64,000 bases of DNA from Verrucomicrobiales bacterium (GCA_002715965.1 PBAL01000029.1:60693-124692), one strand, 5' to 3'. Shown: positions 25,619-38,668, counted from the first letter of the stretch. Numbers and translations: made by a program. The notes: generated from the letters alone by a model not told the origin.

Positions 25619-27631
25619 TCAATCGACAAAAACAAACTCGTTCGAAGTCAGCAGGGTCTTCACGAAACTGGACCACGCTCCATGCGCCCGATCCCTGCCC
25701 GGTATTCCTTCCTGACCCAAGAGTTCCGCGTAACGTCCAATATAGCCGTGCGCACGTTTGACCTCGGCAGTAGTTGGTTCACGGGACAAAACTCGTGTGT
25801 AAGCTGAGTGAACCCGTCGCGTTGGATCACGCTCGGCATCCAGCAGCGCACTCGCCAATCCCTTCGCCTGCTCATTCACAAACTCACTGTTCGACATGAA
25901 CAAGGCCTGGAGCGGAACGGTGGATCGATCACGTCTGGCAGTCGTCGCGCTGGTGTCCGGTCCATTGAAAATCGCAAGATACGGATGCGGGTGAAGGCGC
26001 TGCACCATCAGGTAGACACTGCGGTGTTTCGATGGATAGACCGCCTTGAACTGGTGGTGCGCAGTGAATCTCCAATACTTCTTCCCGGGAAACGGATGCG
26101 GCCCGGGCCGCTTGAGATCCAGGTTCTCACCGAGCAACAACATCGAATCACGAATCGCCTCAGCATCCAGCCGTCGCCGATCGAAACGCCAGTAAGTTGC
26201 ATTGTCCGAATCCTTGGCTGCATTCACCACGTTGTGATGGCTCGCAAGCTGCCAGGTCTTGGAACTCATGATCAGGCGATGCATCGCCTTGATCGACCAA
26301 CCGCTGCGGATGAACTCGTTCGCCAACCAATCCAACAGTCTCGGATGCGAAGGCGTTTCGCCATTGAGACCAAAGTTTGACGGGGTAGACACAATCGGTT
26401 TTCCGAAGTGGTGTTGCCAGATGCGATTCATCATTACGCGAGCCGTCAGCGGATTCTTGGTGCTGGTCAACCATTCTGCCAACTGTAGGCGGCCGCTTCC
26501 CCTGGGAGGAATGGGGCCGAGCTCACCGCCAATGAACGCGGGAATGTGTGGGTCCACTTTGTCACCACGGTTCCTCGGATTACCGAGCTTATGGATGTAG
26601 GTATCCTTTGCTTTCCGCTTCTCGAGGACGGCATAAGCCATGGGCGCCATTCGCGAAGGCGACTTCGCGTCGATCTCGTCCAACTTGAGCTGATCGGATT
26701 TGGGATCCACCTTCGCCTTGATGCGGTTCTTCAATCGTTCGATCTCCGTCTGATGTTTCGCGAAGTAGTCCCTGTCCTTCGGTTCGAGGATCGATGGATG
26801 CACCCTGGGCGCGAAATACTTCTGAACTTTCACCGCTTCACCACCGGGAAAAGGATAGGCCGTGCGATCAAAGAAGGCATACAATCCGTAGTAATCCTTC
26901 ATCGAAGTGGGATCGTACTTGTGATCGTGGCAACGCGCGCAACTGAAACCAACACCCATGACGACCTTGCCCATCGTATCCAGCGTGTCTTCGATGATGA
27001 GATGCATATCTTCCAGATCGTCGGTCCCAAAACGCTTGGCTTGCGCCAAGAAGCCAGTGGCGATCAGGCGCTCGGCATAGTCTTCTGGCTTACCCGCGCG
27101 ACCAATGATGTCTCCGGCAATCTGTTCCTTGATAAATTGATCGTATGGTTTGTCTGCATTGAAACTGTCGATCACGTAGTCGCGATAGAGGTAGGCCTGA
27201 GGAATCGGGTAGTCGGAGTTCTCTCCCGCAGTATCGGCATAGCGGGCCAGATCCAGCCAATGCCTGCCCCAGCGCTCACCGTAGCGGGGCGACTCCAATA
27301 ATTCGTCGACCAGTTCTGCGAACGACTGCCCGCTCCCTCCAGCGACAAACGCGCCCACACGATCCGGCTTCGGCGGGAGACCGATCAGATCGAAATAGGC
27401 GCGACGAATGATGGTTCGGCGATCGGCGGATTTGACGGGATCAATTGACTGCTTTAGTTGCCTCGCCCGAATGAAGCGGTCAATCGGATGATCGCTCAAT
27501 GCACTGGAAACTTCTGGAGGAATCATTGGAGCCAGATCCTGAAACGCCCAATGCCCCTTTTTAGCCGCACCCAACACCGGGGCAAATGAAACGACCAGCG
27601 CAAGCCACATTAACAAGGGTTTTCTCAGCAT
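25619..27631 (-). CDS. DUF1549/DUF1553 protein (PSCyt2-PSD1) lacking the cytochrome domain
   Basis: A 670-residue secreted protein. After a signal peptide (MLRKPLLMWLALVVSFAPV) it begins at once with KKGHWAFQDL, the start of the DUF1549 region; the haem-binding PSCyt1 domain that usually comes first is absent. DUF1549 carries GFSCARCHDHKYDP, and DUF1553 follows from about residue 330 (RGSGRLQLAEWLT). An in-frame ATG at 27655 adds 8 residues. The gene forms a pair with DUF1501 on the same strand. The pair is thought to take part in extracellular polymer breakdown, but no activity is established. Confidence 0.88.
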   Translation of the reverse strand: MLRKPLLMWLALVVSFAPVLGAAKKGHWAFQDLAPMIPPEVSSALSDHPIDRFIRARQLKQSIDPVKSADRRTIIRRAYFDLIGLPPKPDRVGAFVAGGSGQSFAELVDELLESPRYGERWGRHWLDLARYADTAGENSDYPIPQAYLYRDYVIDSFNADKPYDQFIKEQIAGDIIGRAGKPEDYAERLIATGFLAQAKRFGTDDLEDMHLIIEDTLDTMGKVVMGVGFSCARCHDHKYDPTSMKDYYGLYAFFDRTAYPFPGGEAVKVQKYFAPRVHPSILEPKDRDYFAKHQTEIERLKNRIKAKVDPKSDQLKLDEIDAKSPSRMAPMAYAVLEKRKAKDTYIHKLGNPRNRGDKVDPHIPAFIGGELGPIPPRGSGRLQLAEWLTSTKNPLTARVMMNRIWQHHFGKPIVSTPSNFGLNGETPSHPRLLDWLANEFIRSGWSIKAMHRLIMSSKTWQLASHHNVVNAAKDSDNATYWRFDRRRLDAEAIRDSMLLLGENLDLKRPGPHPFPGKKYWRFTAHHQFKAVYPSKHRSVYLMVQRLHPHPYLAIFNGPDTSATTARRDRSTVPLQALFMSNSEFVNEQAKGLASALLDAERDPTRRVHSAYTRVLSREPTTAEVKRAHGYIGRYAELLGQEGIPGRDRAHGAWSSFVKTLLTSNEFVFVD

Positions 27632-27734
27632 TTCAGTGCGCAAGGATTCTAGCATGATAGACAGACATGGGAAGTGGTTAGACGGACTGTCTCCGATAAT
27701 GTTTCCATCATGTTCGCTGTGGGATAGTCGCATC

Positions 27735-27888
27735 ATGAAACTTCGAATCGACAATCTGCTCGCTGCCAGTCTGGTCGTTGCATTTATCGCGATCACAGCT
27801 GCCTCAATCGCAGCGGACGCCCGCCAACGGGCAGAAGAGGGACGCGGGCCGTCGCTCGCCATCGACGATTCCGGCTGTTTCCCTTGTC

Positions 27889-27902
<14 letters not shown>
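27735..27902 (+). CDS. Short hydrophobic ORF, doubtful
   Basis: A 55-residue frame with a signal-like start (MKLRIDNLLAASLVVAFIAI) and a tail ending GCFPCLSTS. It stops inside the 3' end of the convergent serine hydrolase gene. No family is recognised; it may be the stump of a secreted protein cut off by rearrangement. Confidence 0.25.
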
Positions 27903-31147
<3,245 letters not shown>

Positions 31148-31178
31148 CACCTCGAATCCTCGATCAACGCACCGACTT

Positions 31179-31865
31179 ATGCCCTCGCGGCTGAACGAAC
31201 TCCTCGAACATTACTCCCGAACGCTTTCCGATGGTCGTCTGTCCCGCGGAGAAAGAAGAGCGATCGAAGCCATACTCGCCGACGCCGGATTCGACACCCA
31301 CCAGAAGGCAAACCTTCAGTCCCGCCTGTTCAAGCTTGCCAAATCACGCGTAAAAAGCGCCAGGGCACACGATGCATTCGACTGGCTGCAGGACGCACTC
31401 AAAACCATTCCGAATAAGGAAACGCGGCAGACCGTTTCCAAAGTATTCTTCTCTCCCGGCGACCGATGCCTCAAGGCGATCAACAGTCTCATCGGCATGG
31501 CACGCCAGAAGGTGGACATCTGTGTGTTCACCATCACGGATAACCGAATCACCGATGCGATCAAACGTGCCGACAGGCACGGCATTCGCATCCGCGTCAT
31601 CACCGACAACGACAAATCCCACGACGCCGGCTCCGATATCCAAGAGCTTCGTCGCTCCGGAATCCCCGTACGCATGGACCCCACTCCGGATCACATGCAT
31701 CACAAATTCGCGGTCGTCGACAACAACACGGTCATCACCGGTAGCTACAACTGGACCCGCAGCGCGGCCACGCGAAATTTCGAAAACCTCCTCGTCACCG
31801 ACGAGCCAAAAATCGTCAAAGCCTACGTGAAAGAATTCACACACCTCTGGCGCGAATTTGCCTGA
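31179..31865 (+). CDS. Phospholipase D-like single-HKD protein (nuclease or lipase)
   Basis: A 228-residue protein with one HKD motif, HHKFAVVDNNTVITGSYNW (about 172-190), in a PLDc_2 domain. This is the size and layout of bacterial Nuc-type endonucleases and of Zucchini/PLD6, which dimerise to make one active site. A helical N-terminal domain of about 90 residues precedes it. No signal peptide is seen, so it acts in the cytoplasm. Being 31 nt after ligA suggests a DNA-linked role, but this is only context. Confidence 0.75.
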   Translation: MPSRLNELLEHYSRTLSDGRLSRGERRAIEAILADAGFDTHQKANLQSRLFKLAKSRVKSARAHDAFDWLQDALKTIPNKETRQTVSKVFFSPGDRCLKAINSLIGMARQKVDICVFTITDNRITDAIKRADRHGIRIRVITDNDKSHDAGSDIQELRRSGIPVRMDPTPDHMHHKFAVVDNNTVITGSYNWTRSAATRNFENLLVTDEPKIVKAYVKEFTHLWREFA

Positions 31866-31880
31866 GGCATACCAACATCG

Positions 31881-31988
31881 GGAGCGCGACGTTTACGTCG
31901 CTTCAATGTGGCGGGACAGAAACCATCTGTAACTTTGTCCACGCTGCTCTGATGGGAGGAAATTGAAGCGGCCTGAAGGCCGCGCTCC
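31881..31988. repeat. Paired REP-like palindromes facing each other
   Basis: Two 27-nt arms (31881-31907 and 31962-31988) share the ends GGAGCGCG and CGCTTCAAT in inverted orientation. Each arm has its own inner palindrome, around ACGTTTACGT in the left and GGCCTGAAGGCC in the right. This is a double REP (BIME-like) unit of 108 nt in the gap between the PLD gene and rnhA. Nothing coding is seen. Confidence 0.75.
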
Positions 31989-32054
31989 GATTCGGATATT
32001 CGCACTGGTATTGCCGCTCAGGGAATTTCGTGTGTTTAGTGCGCGACAAAAACT

Positions 32055-32591
32055 CTACAACTTGAACTCAGACTGCGGCCGTCCCCTCTCGCGAAACTCC
32101 GTCAACGCAGCCTTCAACTGTTGCGGCGAGGACTCCTCCTTGAGCTTCTCAACCGCCAAACCCGCCAATTCATCGCAGCGTTCGTTCTCCGCCTGACCTG
32201 CGTGCCCTTTCACCCAACGCCAAGTCACGCTGTGCTTCGAAACGAGTTCATCCAACTCCTTCCACAGATCCGCGTTCTTGACTGTCCTCCGCTCCTGCGT
32301 CAACCAACCATTGCGTTTCCAGTTCTTCACCCAACGTTCGATGCCGTTCTTCAAGTATTCAGAATCAGTATGAAGCTCGACCTTGCACGCCGATTTCAGT
32401 GCACGAAGTGATTCAATTGCGGCCTGCAATTCCATCCGATTGTTGGTTGTTGCCGGATCCGCACCGCTGAGTTCCTTGCGATGCTCGCCATATTGCAGGA
32501 CGGCAGCCCAGCCACCGGGCCCCGGGTTCCCATGACAGGCTCCGTCAGTAAAGATCGTAACTTCCTTCACCGGGTCTGATTGAGATGCCAA
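32055..32591 (-). CDS. rnhA: Ribonuclease HI
   Basis: A 178-residue RNase H. The catalytic acidic residues are in [14 protein letters not shown] (Asp), NRMELQAAI (Glu), LHTDSEYL (Asp) and ENERCDELA (Asp), and the basic handle and KGHAG are present. It removes RNA from RNA-DNA hybrids. The C-terminus has a 30-residue extension. Its first 25 nt overlap the 3' end of the sulfatase gene on the same strand, suggesting translational coupling or a later start; the MASQ...VTIFTDG start is kept because it gives the usual N-terminal strand. Confidence 0.95.
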   Translation of the reverse strand: MASQSDPVKEVTIFTDGACHGNPGPGGWAAVLQYGEHRKELSGADPATTNNRMELQAAIESLRALKSACKVELHTDSEYLKNGIERWVKNWKRNGWLTQERRTVKNADLWKELDELVSKHSVTWRWVKGHAGQAENERCDELAGLAVEKLKEESSPQQLKAALTEFRERGRPQSEFKL

Positions 32592-33940
32592 TCCGCTCCA
32601 TCGGCCATGATGCTGTCATTGATCTTGAGCAATTTGGCTTTCAGCTTCTTTAACAGCTCAGGCTTCTTTGCCGAAAGGTCCGTCGTCTGGTTTGGATCCG
32701 CCTTGAGATCGAAGAGCTGATAGTTGCGATATCGACCCTTCTTGATCGTGGGAATCCACTCCTCCTTGAACATGTTGTTTGAGGACATCTCGTAACCACG
32801 CTCAGCCACCAGCGAGAAGTTCCCGTCCCGCATCGCCACAATCGGCTTGGATCGTTGCAGGTGCCAGAACAGCGGCTGATGCCGATCGAACCTCCCCTTC
32901 CCAGTCAGGATGGCCGAAAGATCACTGCCGTCATGATGCACCTTGGGTTTCTCAAGCCCGAGCAAGCCGCAGACCGTGGGCAACACATCAACCAATCCGG
33001 CTGGCTCCTGCGAAACTGATCCACGCTTGATCTTGCCCGGCCAATGAAAAATACCCGGCACGCGAATCCCGCCTTCCCAGTTCACGCCCTTGCGACCGCG
33101 CAAGCCGCCCGTGCGATCATCCCGATAGCTGCCATTGTCTGAGGCGTAAATGATCAGGGTGTTTTTCGCGGGAGCGACCTGTTTGAGCTTCTCCAGCAGA
33201 CGCGCGACTGCCCGGTCGGTGTTGTCAATCGTGCCGGAGTAGATCGCTGCCCTGTCTCTCAACTTCCCGTAATCGGAGACTATCTTGTCAGGTGCGGCAA
33301 TCGGCGCATGTGGTTCGTGAAACCAGACGTTCAGGAAGAACGGCTTGTCCGCGTCGCGATGCTTGTCGAGCCAGACCATCGCCTCATCGACCACCAACTG
33401 GCAGGCATATCCTTTCATGGGACCAACCGGCTTTCCGTTGCGAATGAAATTGTCCGGATTCTTGTGACTGGGCGAAGCGTTGTTCCAGGTCGCAAACCAA
33501 TAGTCGAAACCATGGTTGTCCGGCGTGGGCTTGTTCCGCGTTTCTGTCGGCAATCCAAGGTGCCACTTGCCCACGTGCGCCGTGGAGTATCCGGCTTTCT
33601 TCAGAATCTCCGCCAAGGTAATTTCGCGCAGAAGAAGATGAGAATTTTGACTGGCGTCATGAATCCAGCTGTAAACACCGGCACGAATATGATGGCGCCC
33701 CGTCAGCAACACTGCCCGTGATGGCGAACAAACGGCGCAGCCTGAGTAAAACGTCTGGAAACGCGTTCCGCCCTTCGCCAAGCCATCCAAGGCGGGAGTC
33801 TTCACCGGTCCGTCGTAGCAACCGATGTCCTGGTAACCCAAGTCATCGGCCAACAGCATCACAACGTTTGGACGGGCTGCATGGGCCAACGAAGCGATGA
33901 AGAAAAGGGCGAGGGTGAGCTTGCACTTCAGATCGAACAT
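32567..33940 (-). CDS. Secreted arylsulfatase (family S1), second copy
   Basis: A 457-residue sulfatase with signal peptide ([15 protein letters not shown]). The formylglycine motif is CSPSR with Cys71, calcium ligands in [10 protein letters not shown] (Asp32, Asp33), and GKWHLG and ASDNG complete the site. It belongs to the same superfamily as the sulfatase at 22 kb but differs strongly in sequence, so it is not a recent copy. The ATG at 33940 directly begins the signal peptide. Its 3' end overlaps rnhA by 25 nt. It is divergent from the unknown protein at 34037. Confidence 0.93.
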   Translation of the reverse strand: MFDLKCKLTLALFFIASLAHAARPNVVMLLADDLGYQDIGCYDGPVKTPALDGLAKGGTRFQTFYSGCAVCSPSRAVLLTGRHHIRAGVYSWIHDASQNSHLLLREITLAEILKKAGYSTAHVGKWHLGLPTETRNKPTPDNHGFDYWFATWNNASPSHKNPDNFIRNGKPVGPMKGYACQLVVDEAMVWLDKHRDADKPFFLNVWFHEPHAPIAAPDKIVSDYGKLRDRAAIYSGTIDNTDRAVARLLEKLKQVAPAKNTLIIYASDNGSYRDDRTGGLRGRKGVNWEGGIRVPGIFHWPGKIKRGSVSQEPAGLVDVLPTVCGLLGLEKPKVHHDGSDLSAILTGKGRFDRHQPLFWHLQRSKPIVAMRDGNFSLVAERGYEMSSNNMFKEEWIPTIKKGRYRNYQLFDLKADPNQTTDLSAKKPELLKKLKAKLLKINDSIMADGADWHLNQTR

Positions 33941-34036
33941 GCACAGAGGATGAATCGTACAATCCGGAGTGGCAACGTCCTTCACATAAGCGCTGATTGA
34001 CACTCCCCGGAACCAGGATGCACCGTCATTTCGCGC

Positions 34037-34921
34037 ATGCAGCCAAAGCGAATCGCGATCTTGGGTTCTATTCTCGTGGGAATTCCCCTCATCCTGAGCG
34101 TGTTGTGGGCTCCCCAAAGATCGGTCGGCATCCCTTACCCCGCCAACAATGGCTATGAGGATTTTCTCCGCGCCGTCCCATTAGTCTCGAAAAGCATCCC
34201 AGAGCTCCATTCCACCAACGTCACCGAATGGCAGTCGTTCATCACTTCGAACCGCGTTGCCATGACACACGTACGGGCCGGTCTCGGCAAATCATGCCTG
34301 TCCAGCAACAGGTATGATTTCAAAACCACCGACCTCATTTCCATGATCGGCGCGTTCAAGTACATCGGCCATACGTTTCGCGCTGAAGCCATTGTCGCCC
34401 TGCACGAAGATCGGACCAATGACGCGGTGGCAGCCACGATGGAAGGGATGAGGTTCGCGAACGAGTCCAGCCGAGGCGGGGTGATCATCGAGGCATCCCT
34501 GGCCATGGCCGTCGAAAAGATCGTTCTCGAACGATTTACTCCCACGATCGCCGACCTCGATCAGGGAAACACTGCATTTGCCCTTTCAAATCTGTTGAAA
34601 CTCGATGAATCAGCACCGGCAATCGAAGGCTTCTTCGAAAGGGAAGAACAAGTCCGTCACCAGTTCGCCGACCGGTGGCAATACCTGCTTTATCGCGTGG
34701 GCGTAGGCCGAAAGACGATTCGCGACAACGAAGACCGGTTTCGCAAGGCGTTTCAACAATCTGTGGTGAAGCGGAAGAAGGTCGTCATCAGACTTGCGAA
34801 GCGAATGCATGAACTGACGCATGGCAAGCCGGCCGCCAGTTGGTCGGATGTCGTTCCTGAATTCGTCCCCGCTCCTTTAATCGATCCATCGACCGAACGA
34901 CCGGTTCGATTCACCCCGTAG
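34037..34921 (+). CDS. Membrane-anchored protein, unknown
   Basis: A 294-residue protein with one N-terminal hydrophobic segment (about residues 6-25, IAILGSILVGIPLILSVLW) and a long, mostly helical soluble part. I see no known motif. Composition and codon use match the neighbours and the frame is clean, so it is a real gene. It could be a periplasmic protein held by its anchor, similar to many hypothetical secreted proteins of this phylum. Confidence 0.55.
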   Translation: MQPKRIAILGSILVGIPLILSVLWAPQRSVGIPYPANNGYEDFLRAVPLVSKSIPELHSTNVTEWQSFITSNRVAMTHVRAGLGKSCLSSNRYDFKTTDLISMIGAFKYIGHTFRAEAIVALHEDRTNDAVAATMEGMRFANESSRGGVIIEASLAMAVEKIVLERFTPTIADLDQGNTAFALSNLLKLDESAPAIEGFFEREEQVRHQFADRWQYLLYRVGVGRKTIRDNEDRFRKAFQQSVVKRKKVVIRLAKRMHELTHGKPAASWSDVVPEFVPAPLIDPSTERPVRFTP

Positions 34922-34975
34922 CACAGGCGCCTGTTCGATGTATTTAGGGAGCAGCAACAGGCGGGCCGTCTATTG

Positions 34976-35350
34976 CTACCTTTGCCCCGCTACCGTGCAA
35001 AGCTCCACGAAGTATCCATCCGGGTCTTGGACGAAGATCTGCCAAGCACCATCGGGTCGCGCTTTCTTGGGCAGGAACTGCGCCTTTTCCGCGAACAGAT
35101 GCGTTTCCCAAGCGTCGATCTCATCGACCATCAATGCAAAGTGAGTTCTACGATTGTGCGAGTGCACCGGGTGCGTCCGTTCGCCGATAATGTGCAGTTC
35201 CTGCCGTGCGCCGAGTCGCATCCAAGCACCAGGAAAATCAAAAGCCGGTCGCGGAAGCGATTCGAGCTTCAACACCCGGCTGTAAAACTGAACCGATCGC
35301 TCGACGTCTTCAACATGGATGGCAACGTGGTTCAACTCGGCAATCTTCAT
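34976..35350 (-). CDS. VOC-family (glyoxalase-fold) protein
   Basis: A 124-residue single-VOC-domain protein. Two histidines, in LNHVAIHVED and THFALMVDE, and Glu in YFVELCTV form the usual metal triad. The substrate is unknown; relatives include glyoxalase I, fosfomycin-resistance enzymes and extradiol dioxygenases. It stands alone on the minus strand between two plus-strand genes. Confidence 0.8.
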   Translation of the reverse strand: MKIAELNHVAIHVEDVERSVQFYSRVLKLESLPRPAFDFPGAWMRLGARQELHIIGERTHPVHSHNRRTHFALMVDEIDAWETHLFAEKAQFLPKKARPDGAWQIFVQDPDGYFVELCTVAGQR

Positions 35351-35431
35351 GCTTTGAAGCTGTCACGTCGTTGCTCGCCACGCGACCATAAACCATTTGG
35401 ATAACGCCTCCTTGTTCCGCAAACTGTCTAC

Positions 35432-36088
35432 ATGCGCTGCATTGTCACCGCCGGCCCGACAATCGAACCGCTGGATGACGTCCGAAGATTGACCAACTTT
35501 TCGACCGGAAGTCTGGGCTGCCAGCTCTCCGCGTACCTCACCGAGCGAAAGCATGACGTGACACTGCTCGTCAGCGAACAGGCAACCTGCCGTGGTGATC
35601 GGATCGCATCTGAAGTCCGGCAGTTTTCATCCACAGCGGATTTGCTCTCCCTAATCCAAGCTCTGGCCACTCCCGAAGTGGGTGCGATTTTCCACGCAGC
35701 TGCCGTGAGTGACTTCACGTTCGGCAAGATCTGGGAAGCAGATGAAGCCGGAACACGGAACGAGTTGTCCGGAGGAAAGGTTTCGTCGCGTTCGGGCAAG
35801 CTCCTCGCAGAACTGATTCCCACGCCAAAGATCATCTCGCAACTCCGTGAATCGTTTCCAAATCAATTATTGTTTGGTTGGAAGTATGAAGTCGACGGTT
35901 CTCAATCCGATGTCCTGGAGAAAGCCCGCCGTCAGTTGCGGGAATCCCACAGCGATTACTGTATCGCCAACGGAGCCGCTTACGGGAGCGGTTTCGGGAT
36001 AGTGAGGACGGATGAACACGTGCACGCGGAAACACGTGAGGTCTTGTTCCAGAAACTTGAGGAATTGCTCAGCGCGCAGCCCGACTGA
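35432..36088 (+). CDS. coaB: Stand-alone phosphopantothenate-cysteine ligase domain
   Basis: A 218-residue CoaB/DFP domain beginning VTAGPTIEPLDDVRRLTNFS and then STGSLG, the signature of the ligase half of Dfp. CoaB joins cysteine to 4'-phosphopantothenate in CoA synthesis. In most bacteria it is fused to the decarboxylase CoaC; here it is separate and no CoaC is nearby. The lysine and NA residues of the dimer loop are less clear, so a CoaB-related protein of other function is possible. It converges on the cNMP-binding gene with a 20-nt overlap. Confidence 0.75.
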   Translation: MRCIVTAGPTIEPLDDVRRLTNFSTGSLGCQLSAYLTERKHDVTLLVSEQATCRGDRIASEVRQFSSTADLLSLIQALATPEVGAIFHAAAVSDFTFGKIWEADEAGTRNELSGGKVSSRSGKLLAELIPTPKIISQLRESFPNQLLFGWKYEVDGSQSDVLEKARRQLRESHSDYCIANGAAYGSGFGIVRTDEHVHAETREVLFQKLEELLSAQPD

Positions 36089-36791
36089 AGCTGATGGAAT
36101 CGCGCAGGCGTTTATTGTCAGCACGGATACGGGAAACCAATGTCTTGCAGACCGCACTTAGGAACGGGGTCGCAAGATCCGGCGCTTCCTTGGTCAGCCG
36201 CTTGAAATCGTCCACCGACACTTTCAAAACTGTGGAATGTTCGTTGGCCACGACGTCGGCGGACCGAGGCCCGTGATCAAAAAGCGAGATGTCACCGAAG
36301 AACTCTCCAGCCCGCAGCGTTGCCAGCACCGTTTCCTTGCCGCTGATCATCTGGCGAACGCGGACCTCCCCTTCCAACAACATGAACATCGCATCGCCTC
36401 GTTCACCTTGTTTCACCACGGTGTGGAATTGGGAGGCCTTTTGCACTTCCATGAACTGAGCAAAGCGACCGATCTCCTGATCGTTCATCTCCCCGAGAAT
36501 CTTCACACGTCGCAGTTGTCCCGGCTTGATGCCGGCAACCAGTGGAGCGTGAGGTTGAGCAATGCCAGCTTTGGCATCCTTCCCACGAAAGACTGTGCGA
36601 AGTTCACCCATTTCCGCTGCCTTCTCCCACGTATCCCCGGCAACGTCGAAAATCCAAGTGTCATCCAGGACGCGCTCATCCTTGATCCACGAAACCAGTG
36701 TCGGCATGTCGATCGGGCCATAAACGACATCATCGACGGCCCAGATCTTGTATCCAGTCCCCTCTTCTATTTCGATTTCCGCCACGCTCAT
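36069..36791 (-). CDS. GYF_2 - cyclic-nucleotide-binding domain protein
   Basis: A 240-residue protein. The first ~60 residues match the GYF_2 (DUF4339) pattern (GYKIWAVDDVVYGPIDMPTL), followed by a cNMP-binding domain (about 105-225) with the phosphate cassette FGDISLFDHGPRSADV; the Arg that binds the phosphate is kept. There is no helix-turn-helix, so it is a sensor that must act through a partner, not a CRP-type regulator. Its start ATG is at 36791; the upstream open frame looks non-coding. It is 79 nt upstream of argS's stop on the same strand. Confidence 0.75.
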   Translation of the reverse strand: MSVAEIEIEEGTGYKIWAVDDVVYGPIDMPTLVSWIKDERVLDDTWIFDVAGDTWEKAAEMGELRTVFRGKDAKAGIAQPHAPLVAGIKPGQLRRVKILGEMNDQEIGRFAQFMEVQKASQFHTVVKQGERGDAMFMLLEGEVRVRQMISGKETVLATLRAGEFFGDISLFDHGPRSADVVANEHSTVLKVSVDDFKRLTKEAPDLATPFLSAVCKTLVSRIRADNKRLRDSISFSRAAR

Positions 36792-36870
36792 GCGGCAAGC
36801 GTTATGGCGTGAACCGGTGAATTCTGGAAGCAAATTTCTAACCAACAAGCCGTCGGCCAATCAAACGACA

Positions 36871-38652
36871 CTACATCACCTCGCTGGTTTCGATCCCTAG
36901 GATGTTGAGCCCCTGCTCAATAACCCGTGCCGTCAGATCGCAAAGAACCAAGCGGCTTCGACGAATGGCGGCTTCGGATTTCATCACCGGACACTGTTCG
37001 AAGAACTTGCTGAACAAACCGGAAAGCTCATAGAGGTAATTGCACAGCAAATTGGGACGGTAATCCTCCCCAACCGCATCCAAGACCAGACCGAATCCAA
37101 GCAGCTTTTTCGCAAGCGCAATTTCAGCTTCTTCGCCAAGCTTGAGTAAATCCGGCTGGATCGACGCATCGTGACCGGCAGCCTCCGTTTTCCTTCGAAT
37201 CCCGCAAATACGTGTGTAGGACATCTGCAGATAGGGAGCCGCGTTGCCACTGAAGGATAACATTTTATCCCAGTCGAAGACGTAGTCGCTCTGGCGATGC
37301 GGGAGCAGATCAGCATACTTCACTGCGCCGATCCCAACTATTCTGGCAATCTCGCGCTTGGCCGCCTCATCGAGTTCAGAATTCTTTTCGTCCACGATAC
37401 GAAACGCGCGCTCCTCCGCCTCATTCAGCAGATCCTTCAGCTTTACGTTGTCTCCATCACGAGTCTTCAACGGTTTCCGATCATCACCGAGAATCTTGCC
37501 AAACCATACGTGAGCAAGCTTGGCGGATGTCTCCGGTCGCCAACGCAGATACGCGGCAAACAGCTGCTGAAAGTGCTGTTGCTGGCGATCATCTGTCACA
37601 TAGACGATCTCCTGCGGGTGCCACTCGGAATTACGATGCTCCAGCGTCGCGAGATCGGTTGTGGTGTAGTTGAAACCGCCGTCCTTCTTTCGAACCAACG
37701 CCGGTATACCCACCCATTCCCCGTCCTTCTGATTTAGAAACGGGTCCTGTTTCTTCGGCAAATTCCCATCACTAAACACTCCGATCGCACCGTCTGTCAC
37801 ACGCGCGATTCCCGTATCCAGTAGATCCTCAACGATTCCTGGCAACTTCTCGTTGTAGAAGCTCTCACCCAGTGCATGGTCGAATTTGACCCCCAGGCGT
37901 GCATACATCTCCTCAAACTGCGTCTCAGAAAGCGCAATGAGTTTTTTCCAAACTCCGAAATTCTCTTTATCGCCTCCCTGCAATTTGACCAACTCGTCTC
38001 GAGCACGATCGGCGACCACTTTGTCCGTTTTCGTCAGTGAATTGACCAACTTGTAGACTCGTTCGAGTTCGGGAATCGGATCCGCCTCCAGCGCAACTTG
38101 ATCCAAATGCTCCTTCCACCCCACCAACAGCATCCCAAACTGCGTGCCCCAGTCGCCAATATGATTGTCGGTGATTACATTGTGACCGAGCAGTCGAAAC
38201 AAGCGGGACAATGCGTCACCAAGGATGGTTGAACGTATATGCCCCACATGCATCGACTTCGCTACGTTAGGAGAACTGAAATCGATGACGATGGTGCGCG
38301 GTTTCCGGGTCTTCTCAAAAAACAGATGTTCGCCACGAGCCGCAGCCTTGCACACGGATTCGATCCCCTCGACCTTGACATAGAAGTTGATGAATCCCGG
38401 CCCGGCGATTTCAACTTTTTCGCAGAGATCGGCGACATCCAATGCCTCAAGAACGTTGGTCGCGATCGGCCGAGGATTCGGCTTCTCGCCCTCGGCGGCC
38501 AACTTCTTGGCCAAGGGCATCACCGAGATGCACTGGTAATCACCGAACTTGGGGTTTTGGCAGGGCCGCACGGTGATTTCGCCAACATCTGTGTCAGGAA
38601 ACGCAGTAGCAAAGGCCGCGCGCAATCGTTCTTCGAGAATTGAATGAAGCAC
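36871..38652 (-). CDS. argS: Arginyl-tRNA synthetase
   Basis: A 593-residue class I synthetase charging tRNA-Arg. It has the N-terminal Add-1 domain, HVGH (HIGH motif) within MHVGHIRSTILGD (about 135), and DKMLSFSGNAAPYLQ as the KMSKS-like and tRNA-stem region. The DALR anticodon-binding domain makes the C-terminus. Length and motifs are standard. ptsN begins 16 nt further up on the same strand, so ptsN-argS is likely one transcript. Confidence 0.97.
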   Translation of the reverse strand: MLHSILEERLRAAFATAFPDTDVGEITVRPCQNPKFGDYQCISVMPLAKKLAAEGEKPNPRPIATNVLEALDVADLCEKVEIAGPGFINFYVKVEGIESVCKAAARGEHLFFEKTRKPRTIVIDFSSPNVAKSMHVGHIRSTILGDALSRLFRLLGHNVITDNHIGDWGTQFGMLLVGWKEHLDQVALEADPIPELERVYKLVNSLTKTDKVVADRARDELVKLQGGDKENFGVWKKLIALSETQFEEMYARLGVKFDHALGESFYNEKLPGIVEDLLDTGIARVTDGAIGVFSDGNLPKKQDPFLNQKDGEWVGIPALVRKKDGGFNYTTTDLATLEHRNSEWHPQEIVYVTDDRQQQHFQQLFAAYLRWRPETSAKLAHVWFGKILGDDRKPLKTRDGDNVKLKDLLNEAEERAFRIVDEKNSELDEAAKREIARIVGIGAVKYADLLPHRQSDYVFDWDKMLSFSGNAAPYLQMSYTRICGIRRKTEAAGHDASIQPDLLKLGEEAEIALAKKLLGFGLVLDAVGEDYRPNLLCNYLYELSGLFSKFFEQCPVMKSEAAIRRSRLVLCDLTARVIEQGLNILGIETSEVM

Positions 38653-38668
38653 CGTCGAAACAGCGAAC

